Numbered from the stretch's first letter, positions 8,442-18,185 are shown. The stretch is 64,000 nt of DNA from Alphaproteobacteria bacterium (GCA_023898745.1 CP060237.1:434001-498000), one strand, 5' to 3'. The notes: generated by a model from the sequence alone, not told the origin. Program-made: numbers and translations.

Positions 8442-9053
8442 ATAAAAAGCACTAAAGACAAAATCATATTCGAAAAACTTACGTCTGTCTTAGAAAAACT
8501 TCCAGGTTTTGGCCCAAAATCTGCTAGACGGATCATTTTGCATTTGATTAAACATAAAAAAGAGCTTTTACATCCTATGATTGAAAGTTTGCAAGATGTT
8601 TCAGAGAATATCAAAGAATGCAGTATGTGTTTTGCGTTGGATACACATTCACCTTGCAAAATTTGCACAAACTCAACACGTGATAGAGAGATTTTGTGTG
8701 TTGTGGCAGATGTGATTGATATGTGGGCCATTGAACGAACTGGATCTTTCAATGGTGTATATCATGTTTTGGGTGGAATCTTGTCTGCTGTATCTGGATA
8801 TAATCCATCTGTTTTAAAGTTTGATCAATTGTTTGATCGTGTCAGAGGTGGTGCATTTAAAGAAATTATTATTGCATTAAATCCAACAATTGATGGACAA
8901 ACAACCGTGATTTATTTGACCAATGAGCTCAAAAAATATCCTGCGAAAATCACAACCTTAGCAAACGGTATTCCCATTGGTGGGGAGTTGGATTATGTGG
9001 ATAATGGTACAATCAAAATGGCATTTTCTAAGCGATGGGAGATTGCGTCGTAA
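8442..9053 (+). CDS. recR: Recombination protein RecR (non-canonical start)
   Basis: RecR acts with RecF and RecO to load RecA at gaps. Counting from the codon after the upstream stop, the HhH motif LPGFGPKSARR lies at 20-30, the C4 zinc finger is Cys60, Cys63, Cys72 and Cys75, and the Toprim domain follows. The first NTG codon (TTG 8538) lies beyond the HhH motif and would remove it. Upstream, ATA, ATC or similar codons are the only options; an ATG at 8430 is in frame but is cut off by TAG at 8439. The total of about 203 residues equals the normal RecR length. The stop overlaps the murB start (TAATG). Confidence 0.85.
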   Translation: MKSTKDKIIFEKLTSVLEKLPGFGPKSARRIILHLIKHKKELLHPMIESLQDVSENIKECSMCFALDTHSPCKICTNSTRDREILCVVADVIDMWAIERTGSFNGVYHVLGGILSAVSGYNPSVLKFDQLFDRVRGGAFKEIIIALNPTIDGQTTVIYLTNELKKYPAKITTLANGIPIGGELDYVDNGTIKMAFSKRWEIAS

Positions 9054-9877
9054 TGGATAAAGTCACCACATGGTTCAACACACCAGCAAAAGCGACACAA
9101 TTAGCAAAGCCAAAAACGCTGGATGAATTGCGTAAAGTAGATTTTTCACAACCTTATTTTTGTATTGGCGCAGGCTCAAATACGTTGATACGTGATGGTG
9201 GGTATCAAGGAACAGTGATTAAGTTAGCAGGTGAATTTGCAAAGTTTCAAAAAATTGATGATACCAAAGTGAAAGTTGGTGCAGGCTGTGCAAATCGAAT
9301 AGCTGTTCAAAAGTGTGTGGAAAATGAGCTATCAGGATTAGAATTCTTAGTTGGAATTCCTGGCACAATTGGTGGTGCAATTTTTATGAATGCTGGAGCG
9401 CTTTCAGATGAAACCAAAGATGTATTGGTGGAGTGCGAAATTATGACGCCAGATGGTCAAGTTCATATAATTAAGGATTTTGGTATGACATATCGAAAAG
9501 GTAATATCCGCAAAGATGCAATTATTTTGAATGGAACATTTCAGTTAAAGCATAAATCAAAATTTGAAATTGAATCCAAAGTTCATGAGTTTTTGGCGCA
9601 TAGGGCAGAGGCGCAACCTGTAAAAGGGCGTACAGGTGGCTCGACCTTTAAAAATCCGGAAGGACATAAGGCGTGGGAGTTGATTGACGCTGTAGGTTTG
9701 CGTGGATATCGTATTGGTGATGCAGAATTTTCCCCCAAGCATTGTAACTTTATTATGAATGTTGGACATGCAACAGCCCAAGACATTGAAAAATTAGGAG
9801 AGTTAGCTCGTGAGCGTGTGCGTGAAAAGTTTGGGATTGAGTTGGAGTGGGAAATTCAGCGGGTAGGGCAAGGATAG
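9053..9877 (+). CDS. murB: UDP-N-acetylenolpyruvoylglucosamine reductase
   Basis: Reduces UDP-GlcNAc-enolpyruvate to UDP-MurNAc with FAD and NADPH in cytoplasmic peptidoglycan synthesis. The FAD-binding motif GAGSNTLIRDGG lies near 39-50, the NADPH/substrate segment TYRKGNIR near 146, and the catalytic proton donor is Ser197 in GGSTFKNP. The ATG at 9053 overlaps the recR stop and is preferred; an in-frame ATG six codons earlier (9035) lies inside recR. The 274 residues fit the short, type II-like MurB proteins. Confidence 0.93.
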   Translation: MDKVTTWFNTPAKATQLAKPKTLDELRKVDFSQPYFCIGAGSNTLIRDGGYQGTVIKLAGEFAKFQKIDDTKVKVGAGCANRIAVQKCVENELSGLEFLVGIPGTIGGAIFMNAGALSDETKDVLVECEIMTPDGQVHIIKDFGMTYRKGNIRKDAIILNGTFQLKHKSKFEIESKVHEFLAHRAEAQPVKGRTGGSTFKNPEGHKAWELIDAVGLRGYRIGDAEFSPKHCNFIMNVGHATAQDIEKLGELARERVREKFGIELEWEIQRVGQG

Positions 9878-9880
9878 CTT

Positions 9881-9955
9881 GTCATTGCGAGCGCTCTTTA
9901 GAGCGCGTGGCAATCTATTATAGATCACCACGGGACTGCGTCCCTCGTGATGACG
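9881..9955. repeat. Family 1 repeat supplying the parA 3' end
   Basis: Reversed element from GTCATTGCGAG to CTCGTGATGACG between convergent murB and parA. The parA stop codon and its last ten or so codons lie inside it. Confidence 0.85.
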
Positions 9956-10712
9956 CTCTATTAGAGTGACTATACTCTCCAAAAAACAACTCCTTGGTTG
10001 ACTGCAAGTAAGCCTCAGCAGCGGCGCAATTCAAATCATACAGGATAATTGGCTCACCCATAGAATTAGACTCAACAACTTTAGAGTTTCGCGGGATCAT
10101 ATTTTGACAAATCCGATAATGCACTTTGCTTTTTAACTTTTCTAGCATTTGTTTTGAGAACTTAGAGCGCGCATCTAGCATAGTTGGCAGAATGCCTCGC
10201 ACATTGATAGATTTATTAAATTTACGTTCTACTTTTTTGATGATCGAAATTAAGGTAATCAAACCGTTTAAAGCAAAAAATTCGCACTGCAAAGGAATCA
10301 CAATACTTGTGGAAGATACAATTGCCATAACCATTAAAACACCAAGCGAAGGTGGGCAATCAATTAGAATGTAGTCATAAGGTTTTTCAATTTTATCAAA
10401 ATATGGTTTAAGATTTTGAAAAGCTTCTGCATCCATGCCAGATAAATGCATAGAGGAAGGGAGAATATCGATATTCGGGAGATAGGTCCTGTGTATAATC
10501 GTGTTGATATCAACGTTTTTTGCAACGCAGTCATAGATGGATTGAGACATCGTTGGAACCCGCAAACCAGAAGATAGATTGCCTTGCGCGTCTAAATCCA
10601 CAAGCAAAACGCGCTTCCCCATGGCTGCCAAGATGGCGCCAAAGTTAATGACACAAGTTGTTTTGCCTACGCCGCCTTTGTGATTTACGAATGCGATAAC
10701 TTCTGTGCTCAC
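9918..10712 (-). CDS. parA: ParA/Soj-type chromosome partitioning ATPase
   Basis: A deviant Walker A ATPase that positions chromosome origins or other cargo on the nucleoid. KGGVGKTT lies at 12-19, with the second lysine signature typical of ParA; Walker B is IDCPPSLG. The length of 264 residues is normal for Soj. The start is GTG at 10712. The C-terminal residues SRGTQSRGDL come from the family 1 repeat at 9881-9955, so the native C-terminus has been replaced or extended. No parB follows; the downstream gene is convergent murB, which is unusual because parA and parB are normally adjacent. Confidence 0.88.
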   Translation of the reverse strand: MSTEVIAFVNHKGGVGKTTCVINFGAILAAMGKRVLLVDLDAQGNLSSGLRVPTMSQSIYDCVAKNVDINTIIHRTYLPNIDILPSSMHLSGMDAEAFQNLKPYFDKIEKPYDYILIDCPPSLGVLMVMAIVSSTSIVIPLQCEFFALNGLITLISIIKKVERKFNKSINVRGILPTMLDARSKFSKQMLEKLKSKVHYRICQNMIPRNSKVVESNSMGEPIILYDLNCAAAEAYLQSTKELFFGEYSHSNRASSRGTQSRGDL

Positions 10713-10733
10713 GTCTTGTTTTTCATCTCAGAC

Positions 10734-10800
10734 CGTCATCACGAGGAGCTTCGCTCCGCGGTGATCCATTATGAATGACCACGCTTCGCTCGCCATGACG
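10734..10800. repeat. Family 1 palindromic repeat
   Basis: Complete element upstream of parA with left stem GGAGC/GCTCC and right hairpin GCTTCGC; outer ends CGTCAT and ATGACG. Confidence 0.9.
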
Positions 10801-10949
10801 ACATCTTCCTGCAGGGTGTCTTATAATGCTTCATTTTAAAACATTTTCATAAAAAATTATAGAGCTTTAATGTTTTTCTTCACAACAGCAGCTTACAACA
10901 TTCATATTGATTTGTTACACTGAAGTAGTTTTAAGAAGCTCATTATGCT

Positions 10950-12056
10950 ATGAAATTCCTACGCCAAAAAAAAAGTCTATATTTTAGTTCTGGACCAACA
11001 AAAAAACCTTATGCAATTTCTCTTTTTAATAATATCTTTTATCAAAGTCGTGAGACCTTTGGACGTAGTCATCGATCAAGTTATTGGTCAGATCGTACCA
11101 AAGAAATTGTTGCAGATATTCGAAAGAAGCTCCACATTCCAGAGGATTATAAGGTTGCTTTGGTCGCAGGGTCAGCAACAGGTGCTATGGAAATGTTGTT
11201 ATGGAATTTGATTGGACATAAGACAGTTGATATTTTTTCTTGTGATGCATACAGTGGTATTTGGCGTGATGATATTATAACGCAGCTGAAGATTAAAACA
11301 TATAATGATTATAGTGAGAAGCCTGGTTTTTCTCCTGACTACAAAAAATATAATCCGAACCATGACTGCACATTTTGTTATGTTTATACAGCTAATGGTG
11401 TTCAAGTGCCAGATTTAAATTGGATTCCGTCAACGCGTAAAGGTCTGACCATTTGTGATGCAACGACAGGTGTATTTTGTTATGATATTGATTGGAAAAA
11501 GCTTGATGCAACGGGATTTTCTTTTCAAAAAGGTCTTGGCGCTGAAGCAGGCATTGGTATGATTGTGCTATCAAAGAGGGCGCAAAAGCGATTGGAAAAT
11601 TTCGTTCCAAAAGATCGTCCTATGCCTTATTTGTTTGATTTAAGAAAACACACAAAAGTGTTTGATGCGCATGTCATCAACACACAATCAACTATGGTTT
11701 TAGAAGATCTTAAGCGGTCTTTAGATGCATTGCCAGATGATTATGCAGATCGCGTGACACGTAATTTCCAGATCATTAGAAAATGGGTTGCCGCCAGAAA
11801 AGAATTGAAATTTTTATCACAGGATATGAAAACAACGTCTCGTGCCGCGCCTTGCGTGACAGTAAAGCATTTTTCGACACGCGATGATTATTTGGTTGTT
11901 TCAAAATTATTAGAAAAAAAAGGTCTTGTGTATGATATCATCGGCAATCATTTTGCTCCACCATGTTTTCGTTTTTGGTGCGGTCCGCATATTGAGAAAG
12001 AAGAACTAGAGCGGTTAACGCAGATTTTGGATGATGCACTTTCTTTAGAAGTGTGA
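10950..12056 (+). CDS. serC: Phosphoserine aminotransferase
   Basis: Converts 3-phosphohydroxypyruvate and glutamate to phosphoserine in serine synthesis; also usable in pyridoxal phosphate synthesis. A class V aminotransferase: GSATGAME at 74-81 contacts the cofactor phosphate, CDATTG at 169-174 holds the cofactor-binding Asp, and Lys194 in SFQKGLGAE is the Schiff-base lysine. The 368 residues and the SSGPTKKP start fit the alphaproteobacterial type. Its last 12 bases overlap the convergent gene at 12045. Confidence 0.9.
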   Translation: MKFLRQKKSLYFSSGPTKKPYAISLFNNIFYQSRETFGRSHRSSYWSDRTKEIVADIRKKLHIPEDYKVALVAGSATGAMEMLLWNLIGHKTVDIFSCDAYSGIWRDDIITQLKIKTYNDYSEKPGFSPDYKKYNPNHDCTFCYVYTANGVQVPDLNWIPSTRKGLTICDATTGVFCYDIDWKKLDATGFSFQKGLGAEAGIGMIVLSKRAQKRLENFVPKDRPMPYLFDLRKHTKVFDAHVINTQSTMVLEDLKRSLDALPDDYADRVTRNFQIIRKWVAARKELKFLSQDMKTTSRAAPCVTVKHFSTRDDYLVVSKLLEKKGLVYDIIGNHFAPPCFRFWCGPHIEKEELERLTQILDDALSLEV

Positions 12057-12431
12057 GATTTGTCCGGCTTCTATCATTATTATCATTTGATCAAGATGCT
12101 CCACTCGCTTAATATTTACTTTGAAGTGTTCTTGCAAGATTTTTAAAGTTGAAAGAAATTTCTCAACTTTTATTGTTGGATTGCTTAGCTCGTCTACAAA
12201 CATTCTTAAACCTACGTCCTCAATAAACTTTTCATGAGCCAGCATATCACTTATAAATTGAGGGAAAATCAAAGATGTTCTTCCTCTTTTTGGAAAAAGT
12301 ATATAAAAATTTTCCGCCGCTGCATTTAAAGTTTCCCTCAAAGATTCATTTTTTGCTTCTATGTACTTAGGTGTTGCGGGGTCAGTTGCTGGATCAGCAT
12401 CAGTCGTTGCATTTAATAAACATAAAATCAT
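12045..12431 (-). CDS. Hypothetical protein with ultra-short hydrophobic leader
   Basis: 128 residues of unknown function. The N-terminus MILCLLNATTDADPATD is a 5-residue hydrophobic run followed by NAT and then an acidic/Pro-rich linker, as in several other genes here. The remainder is predicted helical (LRETLNAAAENFYILFP, VEKFLSTLKILQEHF). The start is supported by AGG six bases before ATG 12431, and no upstream NTG offers a longer signal. It is followed upstream on the same strand by another leader gene, so the two may form an operon. Confidence 0.6.
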   Translation of the reverse strand: MILCLLNATTDADPATDPATPKYIEAKNESLRETLNAAAENFYILFPKRGRTSLIFPQFISDMLAHEKFIEDVGLRMFVDELSNPTIKVEKFLSTLKILQEHFKVNIKRVEHLDQMIIMIEAGQISHF

Positions 12432-12485
12432 GATATGCCTAACCTTTTTTATATAGTAATGACGTGTAAAATATAAATTATTCTA

Positions 12486-13016
12486 TCAATCAGATTCTAA
12501 AAGCTCTAAAAGTTTTGCTAGTTTCGGTGCGGCAACTTTTGCTTTGACAAAATATTCAAGTAATTTTCTCAAATTCTGGACAAGCATTACAGGGGTTGGT
12601 TGCTGTGAGATTTCTTCCAAAAGGGGGTTAATCTCATCTAGTTTTAGGCTTGCATTGCAAGCGATCAAACATCTGAGCTCTGTTTTTACTTCTGCATATT
12701 CTCTTTGCACATCTTTAATAGGGAATATTTTTTCTCCTATAAGATTCAATGTTCTTGGAGACAGTTCCTCAGCTGTTGCATCATCCAAATCACTGTAATC
12801 ATCATTATCGACTTTCCTGTCACGCTCTCCAGAACGGTGGCTTAATTGTAAAGCGGTGTGTGTGCTATTGCCGCTTGTTGAGCTGCCGCGACTGTCTGCA
12901 GCAAGATATACGTCATCATCCGAGCTGTCATCACTTCTTTTATCGGGAGTTTGAGTTACAACTGGCGTTGCCGCCTCAGGTGCAGTGCTAGCATTTAAAG
13001 TAAGGTAAAAAATCAT
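12486..13016 (-). CDS. Hypothetical protein with ultra-short hydrophobic leader
   Basis: 176 residues from ATG 13016 (MIFYLTLNASTAPEAATP). A TTG start six codons earlier (13034) is possible. After the leader comes a disordered Ser/Asp/Thr-rich region (residues about 18-75), then a helical domain of about 100 residues (CLIACNASLKLDEINPLLEEI). I recognise no family. The composition, a short leader then a flexible linker then helices, resembles secreted effector-type proteins, but that is inference. Confidence 0.55.
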   Translation of the reverse strand: MIFYLTLNASTAPEAATPVVTQTPDKRSDDSSDDDVYLAADSRGSSTSGNSTHTALQLSHRSGERDRKVDNDDYSDLDDATAEELSPRTLNLIGEKIFPIKDVQREYAEVKTELRCLIACNASLKLDEINPLLEEISQQPTPVMLVQNLRKLLEYFVKAKVAAPKLAKLLELLESD

Positions 13017-13093
13017 AATATACACCCAATACAATTTGATCTGTTTGATAAGTGTGAGAAGTGTTAATAAATGGTTAAAGTGTAGTGGAGGGC

Positions 13094-13167
13094 GTCATCA
13101 CGAGGCGCGTAGCGCCGCGGTGACCCATTAGGGATGGCCACAACCCCTTTGGGGCTTCGCCATGACG
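13094..13167. repeat. Family 1 palindromic repeat
   Basis: Complete copy; the right hairpin is CCCC/GGGG, different in sequence from other copies but still paired. Lies just after the ybaB stop codon. Confidence 0.88.
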
Positions 13168-13177
13168 GTGCGCTTTC

Positions 13178-13507
13178 TTAGAGTCCTGGTAGATTCAATC
13201 CGCCTGTAACAGAGCTCATGCGTTCTTGCACATGTTTTTCTACGCGATTTTTCGTATCTTTAAACACAACCAAAAGCATATCTTCTAATTCTGTTAAATC
13301 AAGTTTTTCCAAAACGTCGTCTGGAACCTTATCTTTCAAAACATCTTTGCTTAGGCGAATGCTAAGTGGATCTAATTTTCCTGACATTGTCATTTCAATC
13401 AATCCGCCTGCTGCGTAACCTGTGACTTCATGGCTATCAAGTTCTTTTTGCACTTTTTCCATGCGGCGTTGTAACTCTTGAGCTTGTTGCATAAAACTGT
13501 CGTTCAT
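13178..13507 (-). CDS. ybaB: YbaB/EbfC nucleoid-associated protein
   Basis: Small DNA-binding dimer of the YbaB/EbfC family. The helical N-terminus (MQQAQELQRRMEKVQKELD), the beta segment GLIEMTMSGKLDPLSIRLS and the C-terminal helix (LEDMLLVVFKDTKNRVEKHV) follow the family pattern, and 109 residues is the usual length. AGGAGGT precedes the start. In many bacteria it sits between dnaX and recR; here recR is about 4 kb away and dnaX is not in the window, so the operon is split. Confidence 0.92.
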   Translation of the reverse strand: MNDSFMQQAQELQRRMEKVQKELDSHEVTGYAAGGLIEMTMSGKLDPLSIRLSKDVLKDKVPDDVLEKLDLTELEDMLLVVFKDTKNRVEKHVQERMSSVTGGLNLPGL

Positions 13508-13678
13508 CTGAACCTCCTAATCTTTACATTGCAAAATGAGGCATGGGAGATACTGTAGCCATTCTCCTGATTAATGTTAAAATTCTGTCTTTTTTGGATC
13601 AAGCGATGATATATATTTTTAAAAAAATATTTGTTTGGGGATTGTAATGTGAGAAATTAACTTTTTTCTATTACAATT

Positions 13679-14995
13679 TTATGTATTTTGAAGAATTTGC
13701 ATAAATTCCTGATATTTTTGAGGATATAATTTTAAGCAAGTTTCTAAATCAGTTTTTAACTGCTGATGAAACTCTTGATAGCTAGGGGTATGAGATTTAT
13801 ATCTTTCGCTGATAACTCCATCGAAAGCCACCCTTGTCATTTTTCGTTGTGCATTTAACTCTATTGAGCGCCTATCTATCTCGCATATTTTTCTGTATAT
13901 TTGAAGAGCTTTTGTTGGCGCACCCTCATATAGTTTTAAAATTTCTTCTCGCTCTGCTTTTTGTCGCTCTATCATTTCCATATGATCAATTCTTTCTCCG
14001 AGTGCTTTTAGCACTTCTTCTTGGAAAGTCCTTCGGTAGCGTTGAGGAAGAAGTGTGATAGATGGATGATCTTCTCTTGCTATGTTGTCGCGAATGGATT
14101 TTAACTCGTCTGCAGATTTTAGTGTATCGATATCTAAAGCGCTTAATATTGCGGAACATATAACGTCTTTTTTAAGCTGTTTTGCATTTATAAATCTTCT
14201 AACGGTTTCTTCATCTTTAGATTTGACAGCTTGCTCTAATGCTTTAACATCTTTAAATTTCGCATAAAATTCTTCAGTTTTCTGCTTTTGAAACTTTGTT
14301 AACATTGCATCTACTTCTTCTCTGATAGCTGTGCGTTTTGATTTTTCCGCTTCTAAAATAGCTTGAAATAAACCGTCTGATTTAATATGGCCACCTATCA
14401 ACTTAAGAAATTCTGAAGCGTCATCTAGCTCTTTTTCCAATGCCTTTTTGTATCCTTGTATTATATGTTCTTCTGATAGAGCGCCACTTGTTAAGCGTTT
14501 TTTGACAGATTCTAAGTCATTTTCTTGAACTGCACAGAAGAAGCGAGTTTCTGGTAGATATCTTTCATAAAAAGTTTTTTCTTCTTCTAATTTTTGAATT
14601 TTATAAGCGCAATCACGTTCCGCTTGGTTAGCTCGGGCTTGAGCCTCTCGTCTTTCTGCTTTGCGAAACCGAGCTGTAGCCTGGTGTCGCCACAATTCTT
14701 GTACCATTTGCTCTCGATCTCCCCAACGAGCACCAGCCACATCTGGTTCATGATCACTTTCATAAGATTGTGAAATGGAGTGTAATTCTGATCTTTCAGA
14801 GTTTATTTTGGTTTCTATTGCTGTTATTTTTTCTCTGAGAATTTTATTACATTCACTTTGGGGCAGTTCATCCATGCGCTTTAAAATTTCACTAGCTCGT
14901 TGCTCATCTTTGTGTTGAGATAAAGTTGATAAATCAGCTTGAAATTGCTCAATTGAGTAAGGCATTTCTGTTGCGTTTAAAAAGATGCAAAACAT
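13679..14995 (-). CDS. Coiled-coil hypothetical protein with ultra-short leader
   Basis: 438 residues from ATG 14995 (MFCIFLNATEMPYSIEQ); a GTG at 15034 would add 13 residues including a basic segment. Very rich in charged residues, with long predicted coiled coils around 60-170 and 320-400. No catalytic motif is recognised. The leader contains the same LNAT/LNAS string as the genes at 12045, 12486 and 18784. A structural or effector role is conceivable, but the sequence does not show which. Confidence 0.55.
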   Translation of the reverse strand: MFCIFLNATEMPYSIEQFQADLSTLSQHKDEQRASEILKRMDELPQSECNKILREKITAIETKINSERSELHSISQSYESDHEPDVAGARWGDREQMVQELWRHQATARFRKAERREAQARANQAERDCAYKIQKLEEEKTFYERYLPETRFFCAVQENDLESVKKRLTSGALSEEHIIQGYKKALEKELDDASEFLKLIGGHIKSDGLFQAILEAEKSKRTAIREEVDAMLTKFQKQKTEEFYAKFKDVKALEQAVKSKDEETVRRFINAKQLKKDVICSAILSALDIDTLKSADELKSIRDNIAREDHPSITLLPQRYRRTFQEEVLKALGERIDHMEMIERQKAEREEILKLYEGAPTKALQIYRKICEIDRRSIELNAQRKMTRVAFDGVISERYKSHTPSYQEFHQQLKTDLETCLKLYPQKYQEFMQILQNT

Positions 14996-15180
14996 CAGTT
15001 TCGGTATAAGACGTTCTAAAGAAGATTCACACACTTATTTTTGAAGGTCAATCTTTCAATGTATATTTAACAGAATAAGTTTAATTTATAGGCTAAAATG
15101 TTTGAGTAAAGCCATCTTGCATGTTCAGATAAACTATGAATCTATGATTCATATCGCAAAACATATAGGAGGAAAAAAAC

Positions 15181-16070
15181 ATGCCAGTAGAAAAGCCAGA
15201 AGCTGATGCAGCAGAATTCAGCGATTTCGCAAGAGGAGTTTCATTAAGTCTATCAACCGGGCAGGATGAAAAGGGTGGCATCTTGTGCCACACCATATCG
15301 CAAAACGTTTTCAAACTATGTTGGAAGATATATCGCCTATTCGCAAGGTTGCACGTGTTGAAACAATTTCAACAGATTCATATGAGTTATTAAGTAATGA
15401 GCAAGATGCAGATTGCGGATGGGTGCAAGAAACAGAGGAAAGAAGAGTAACCAAATCTCCGATGTTTAAAAAGCAAAAGATTGATGTGCATGAATTGTAT
15501 GCAAAACCTGTTGTAACTCAGAAGTTATTGGAAGATGCGATGATTGATTTAGAGCCATGGCTGTTAGAACAAATCGCATATAAAATGGCAAAAACAGAAA
15601 ATGAAGCGTTCACATATGGTGATGGCAATAATAAACCAAAAGGTATCACAACGTATAGCAAAGATTTTTTGAAAATTGATGGCGGTAGAGTGGTTGAATC
15701 TTTTATTAAAGCGACCTTATCTTTAAAGCCAAAATATCTAAGAACCGCTTGTTTTGCGATGTCGCGCGCAGCACTTGCTTTGGTTCAAACGCTGAAAGAT
15801 CCACATACAGGACATTTCTTGTTTCAAAACAGTTTGCAAGAATCTGCGCCTGTGACATTGTTAGGTTATCCGATTGTGATATGTGATGAGTTTGAAAAAG
15901 ACAATACAATTATCTTTGGGTCATTTTATGAAGGATACCAAATTGTTGATCGTCTCGGATTTTCTTTAATCCGTGACCCATATTCTATGAAACCGTTTGT
16001 TGAGTTTTATGCACGGAAGAGAGTGGGTGGTGATGTTGTAGATAAAGAAGCATTTTGTTTGCTTGTGTAA
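15181..16070 (+). pseudogene. HK97-type phage/GTA major capsid protein, frameshifted
   Basis: Remnant of a major capsid protein. Frame A starts at ATG 15181 behind a strong AGGAGG site and reads to GGQDEKGG-like glycines; frame B then carries LVPHHIAKRFQTMLEDISPIRK to the end at 16070. The shift sits at about 15277-15281: one extra C would give GGHLVPHHIAKRF, the typical G-G-x-L-V-P start of the HK97 fold. The following sequence (NKPKGITTY, LLGYPIVICDE, VEFYARKRVGGDVV) matches the family. The total of about 296 residues lacks the N-terminal scaffold part. No other capsid, protease or terminase gene is near. It may derive from a gene transfer agent, common in alphaproteobacteria. Confidence 0.8.
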
Positions 16071-16148
16071 GAAGGGTTGATATCGCACAGAGAGGGGGTT
16101 TGGGCTCTAAATTGTTATTTATGGTATGTTCTTTTGCTATGTTACTTC

Positions 16149-18185
16149 TTAGATTTTTTCTCTGATAATAAGTTGTTCAAGTTTCTGTATTGCATCTCGA
16201 ACTTCTTTTGCAATATCATTCTGCCCTTTTCTAGACATTCTGTCTCTTTTGTGGGTCTCATGAACAGTTTCACTCTCAATATTTATTCTAGAACCTGCGC
16301 CCTGCTTTACAGCAACCGTCCCATCTTTTCCTGCTAAGATGGATTTTAATTTATGCATTTGCTTAAAGTCTTCCAAGGTTAAATTTTTCACTAATTTTTG
16401 CCCTAGCTCTAATAATTTATCCCAGGCTCTTTGTTGTATTTCAGGCCTTTCTGAGGATTCATGAGGTATTGTTAAAGAAGTGACGTCTATTAATTTTTTC
16501 TCATTCGTTACATGTTGGTGTCTTATCCAATCTGTAAACTGTTCTATATCTCTTGTTATGCCTGTTTCTTTATCTTTTATAATCTCACTTTCCGAGGAGA
16601 TGAGTAAATCAATAAATAAAATGACATCAAACTTTGACGCATAGGGTGCGTTGTGTTCTGCCTTTCTAGTTGCATATTCAGTAAGAAGAGCCAAGCTGTC
16701 CCTATCTCCTGATTTAGCAGATCGGAATAGTAATTCTATGGTTTCATCATCGAAATTATCAGGCATAGATACTTTCAAAGAACTTGCTGCGCGAGCTTGT
16801 TTAATTTTAAGGTGCGCAACATTAAATTGGATTGTTGGAGAGGCAGGGTCAGCTTCAAGCGCTTTTCTATAAAAATATGCAGCCTTTTCCAAATCATTTT
16901 TTTGTTCATAAACGCATCCGATTTCGTTCATAAAAAACGCTGCATGGAATTCTACGGGAAATTCTTGGTGTAATTTTTCATACGCTAAAAGCATTTCAGT
17001 TCGGTTATTTTGCTGCGCTTGGCTTAAGAGCATCACGACAGAATTTTGCTCTTCTAAGGTGTAAGCAAGAATTTCCAGATCAAGCTGATGTTTAAGTAAT
17101 TTTTCTAATTTGGTTTTTGCGTGATTATATTTTAGGCTTCTAGAAATATATAAGCATAATTGAGACGGTTCAGATGCTTTTTTTACACCAATATTAAACC
17201 ATTTTCTCGCCTCTGTTATAGATTGAGTAAGAGACATACGGGGCTGCTTCCCCCATTTTGTTTCGTCATATTCAAGGTATTGCACAGTCATAAAAAATGG
17301 ATCATGTTCTCCTTGCATGCAAAGAGCAAACTTCCATTTCTGGAGTTTATATACTAAAGTTTCTTCTAACTCTAAAACGCCAGTTTTTAGGATGCGCTCT
17401 TCAAGTTGTGTTGTGTATTCTTCAATTAAATCTGCAGCACTTTTTTGTGCTAACCTCTCTTCATTGTAAGCCTCTTTGCCCTCATTGATAGCGGGCGAGT
17501 CCTTAGAGAATTTTTCTAACAATTCTGGATGGTTTCGATAGATTAATCCAAATTCTCTAACGGCCCACAAGTTTGATTTTAAGACCGCTAGACTGTACAT
17601 TGTTAGCATGTTTTTAAGGCAAGCGTTGAAGCGTTGATTTGGCAACAAGGTGTATTTATGCTGAAAGAGTTTAGCCTTTAAAATTTGCGCAATAGGGTTT
17701 TGCTGACGCGCGTGTTCCTTTAATTTTTCATCGAGTGCGGCGAATTTGCGGTTTATTCTCTCACGCATCTGTTGCTCAAGTTTTTGAGGATTAACTCTAG
17801 CATGTACGGTATAAACTTGCGGTTCACTCATTTCTTTTAAAGTTTTAAATAGTTCTAAATATGTTTCAAAGCAATACTTAGCTTGCTGCCCTTGCGCGAG
17901 ATGCATGGGAATTTTAGATGTATCTAATTGAAAATCTATAGATGCATCCAGCTTTGAATTTTCTTTCATCCACTGAAGAAAAAAAGGCGCTATACAATCT
18001 CCTTGTTTTGTATACTGCAATAGATCTTGCGCAATTTTGAGGTATTGGGCTGGTCGAGATTCTTCTTTTTTAGCTTCAAAAAAAGGGGCGGCCAAGTTAA
18101 TATCTGACCGCGTTTCTAACTCTTCCAATCTTGAGATACAATCCCAAACGTCGGCAATAAGGTTAAAAATAAAGAACATAATCAT
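16149..18185 (-). CDS. Large TPR/helical hypothetical protein
   Basis: 678 residues, almost entirely predicted helical. A clear tetratricopeptide unit lies near 440-475 (MNEIGCVYEQKNDLEKAAYFYRKALEADP), with weaker Sel1/TPR-like repeats around it, so it probably binds other proteins. The N-terminus MIMFFIFNLIADVWDC is short and hydrophobic, like other leaders here, but lacks the NAS/NAT string. No ribosome site is obvious; ATG 18185 or 18179 are both possible. A shorter plus-strand frame inside it is a shadow. Confidence 0.6.
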   Translation of the reverse strand: MIMFFIFNLIADVWDCISRLEELETRSDINLAAPFFEAKKEESRPAQYLKIAQDLLQYTKQGDCIAPFFLQWMKENSKLDASIDFQLDTSKIPMHLAQGQQAKYCFETYLELFKTLKEMSEPQVYTVHARVNPQKLEQQMRERINRKFAALDEKLKEHARQQNPIAQILKAKLFQHKYTLLPNQRFNACLKNMLTMYSLAVLKSNLWAVREFGLIYRNHPELLEKFSKDSPAINEGKEAYNEERLAQKSAADLIEEYTTQLEERILKTGVLELEETLVYKLQKWKFALCMQGEHDPFFMTVQYLEYDETKWGKQPRMSLTQSITEARKWFNIGVKKASEPSQLCLYISRSLKYNHAKTKLEKLLKHQLDLEILAYTLEEQNSVVMLLSQAQQNNRTEMLLAYEKLHQEFPVEFHAAFFMNEIGCVYEQKNDLEKAAYFYRKALEADPASPTIQFNVAHLKIKQARAASSLKVSMPDNFDDETIELLFRSAKSGDRDSLALLTEYATRKAEHNAPYASKFDVILFIDLLISSESEIIKDKETGITRDIEQFTDWIRHQHVTNEKKLIDVTSLTIPHESSERPEIQQRAWDKLLELGQKLVKNLTLEDFKQMHKLKSILAGKDGTVAVKQGAGSRINIESETVHETHKRDRMSRKGQNDIAKEVRDAIQKLEQLIIREKI

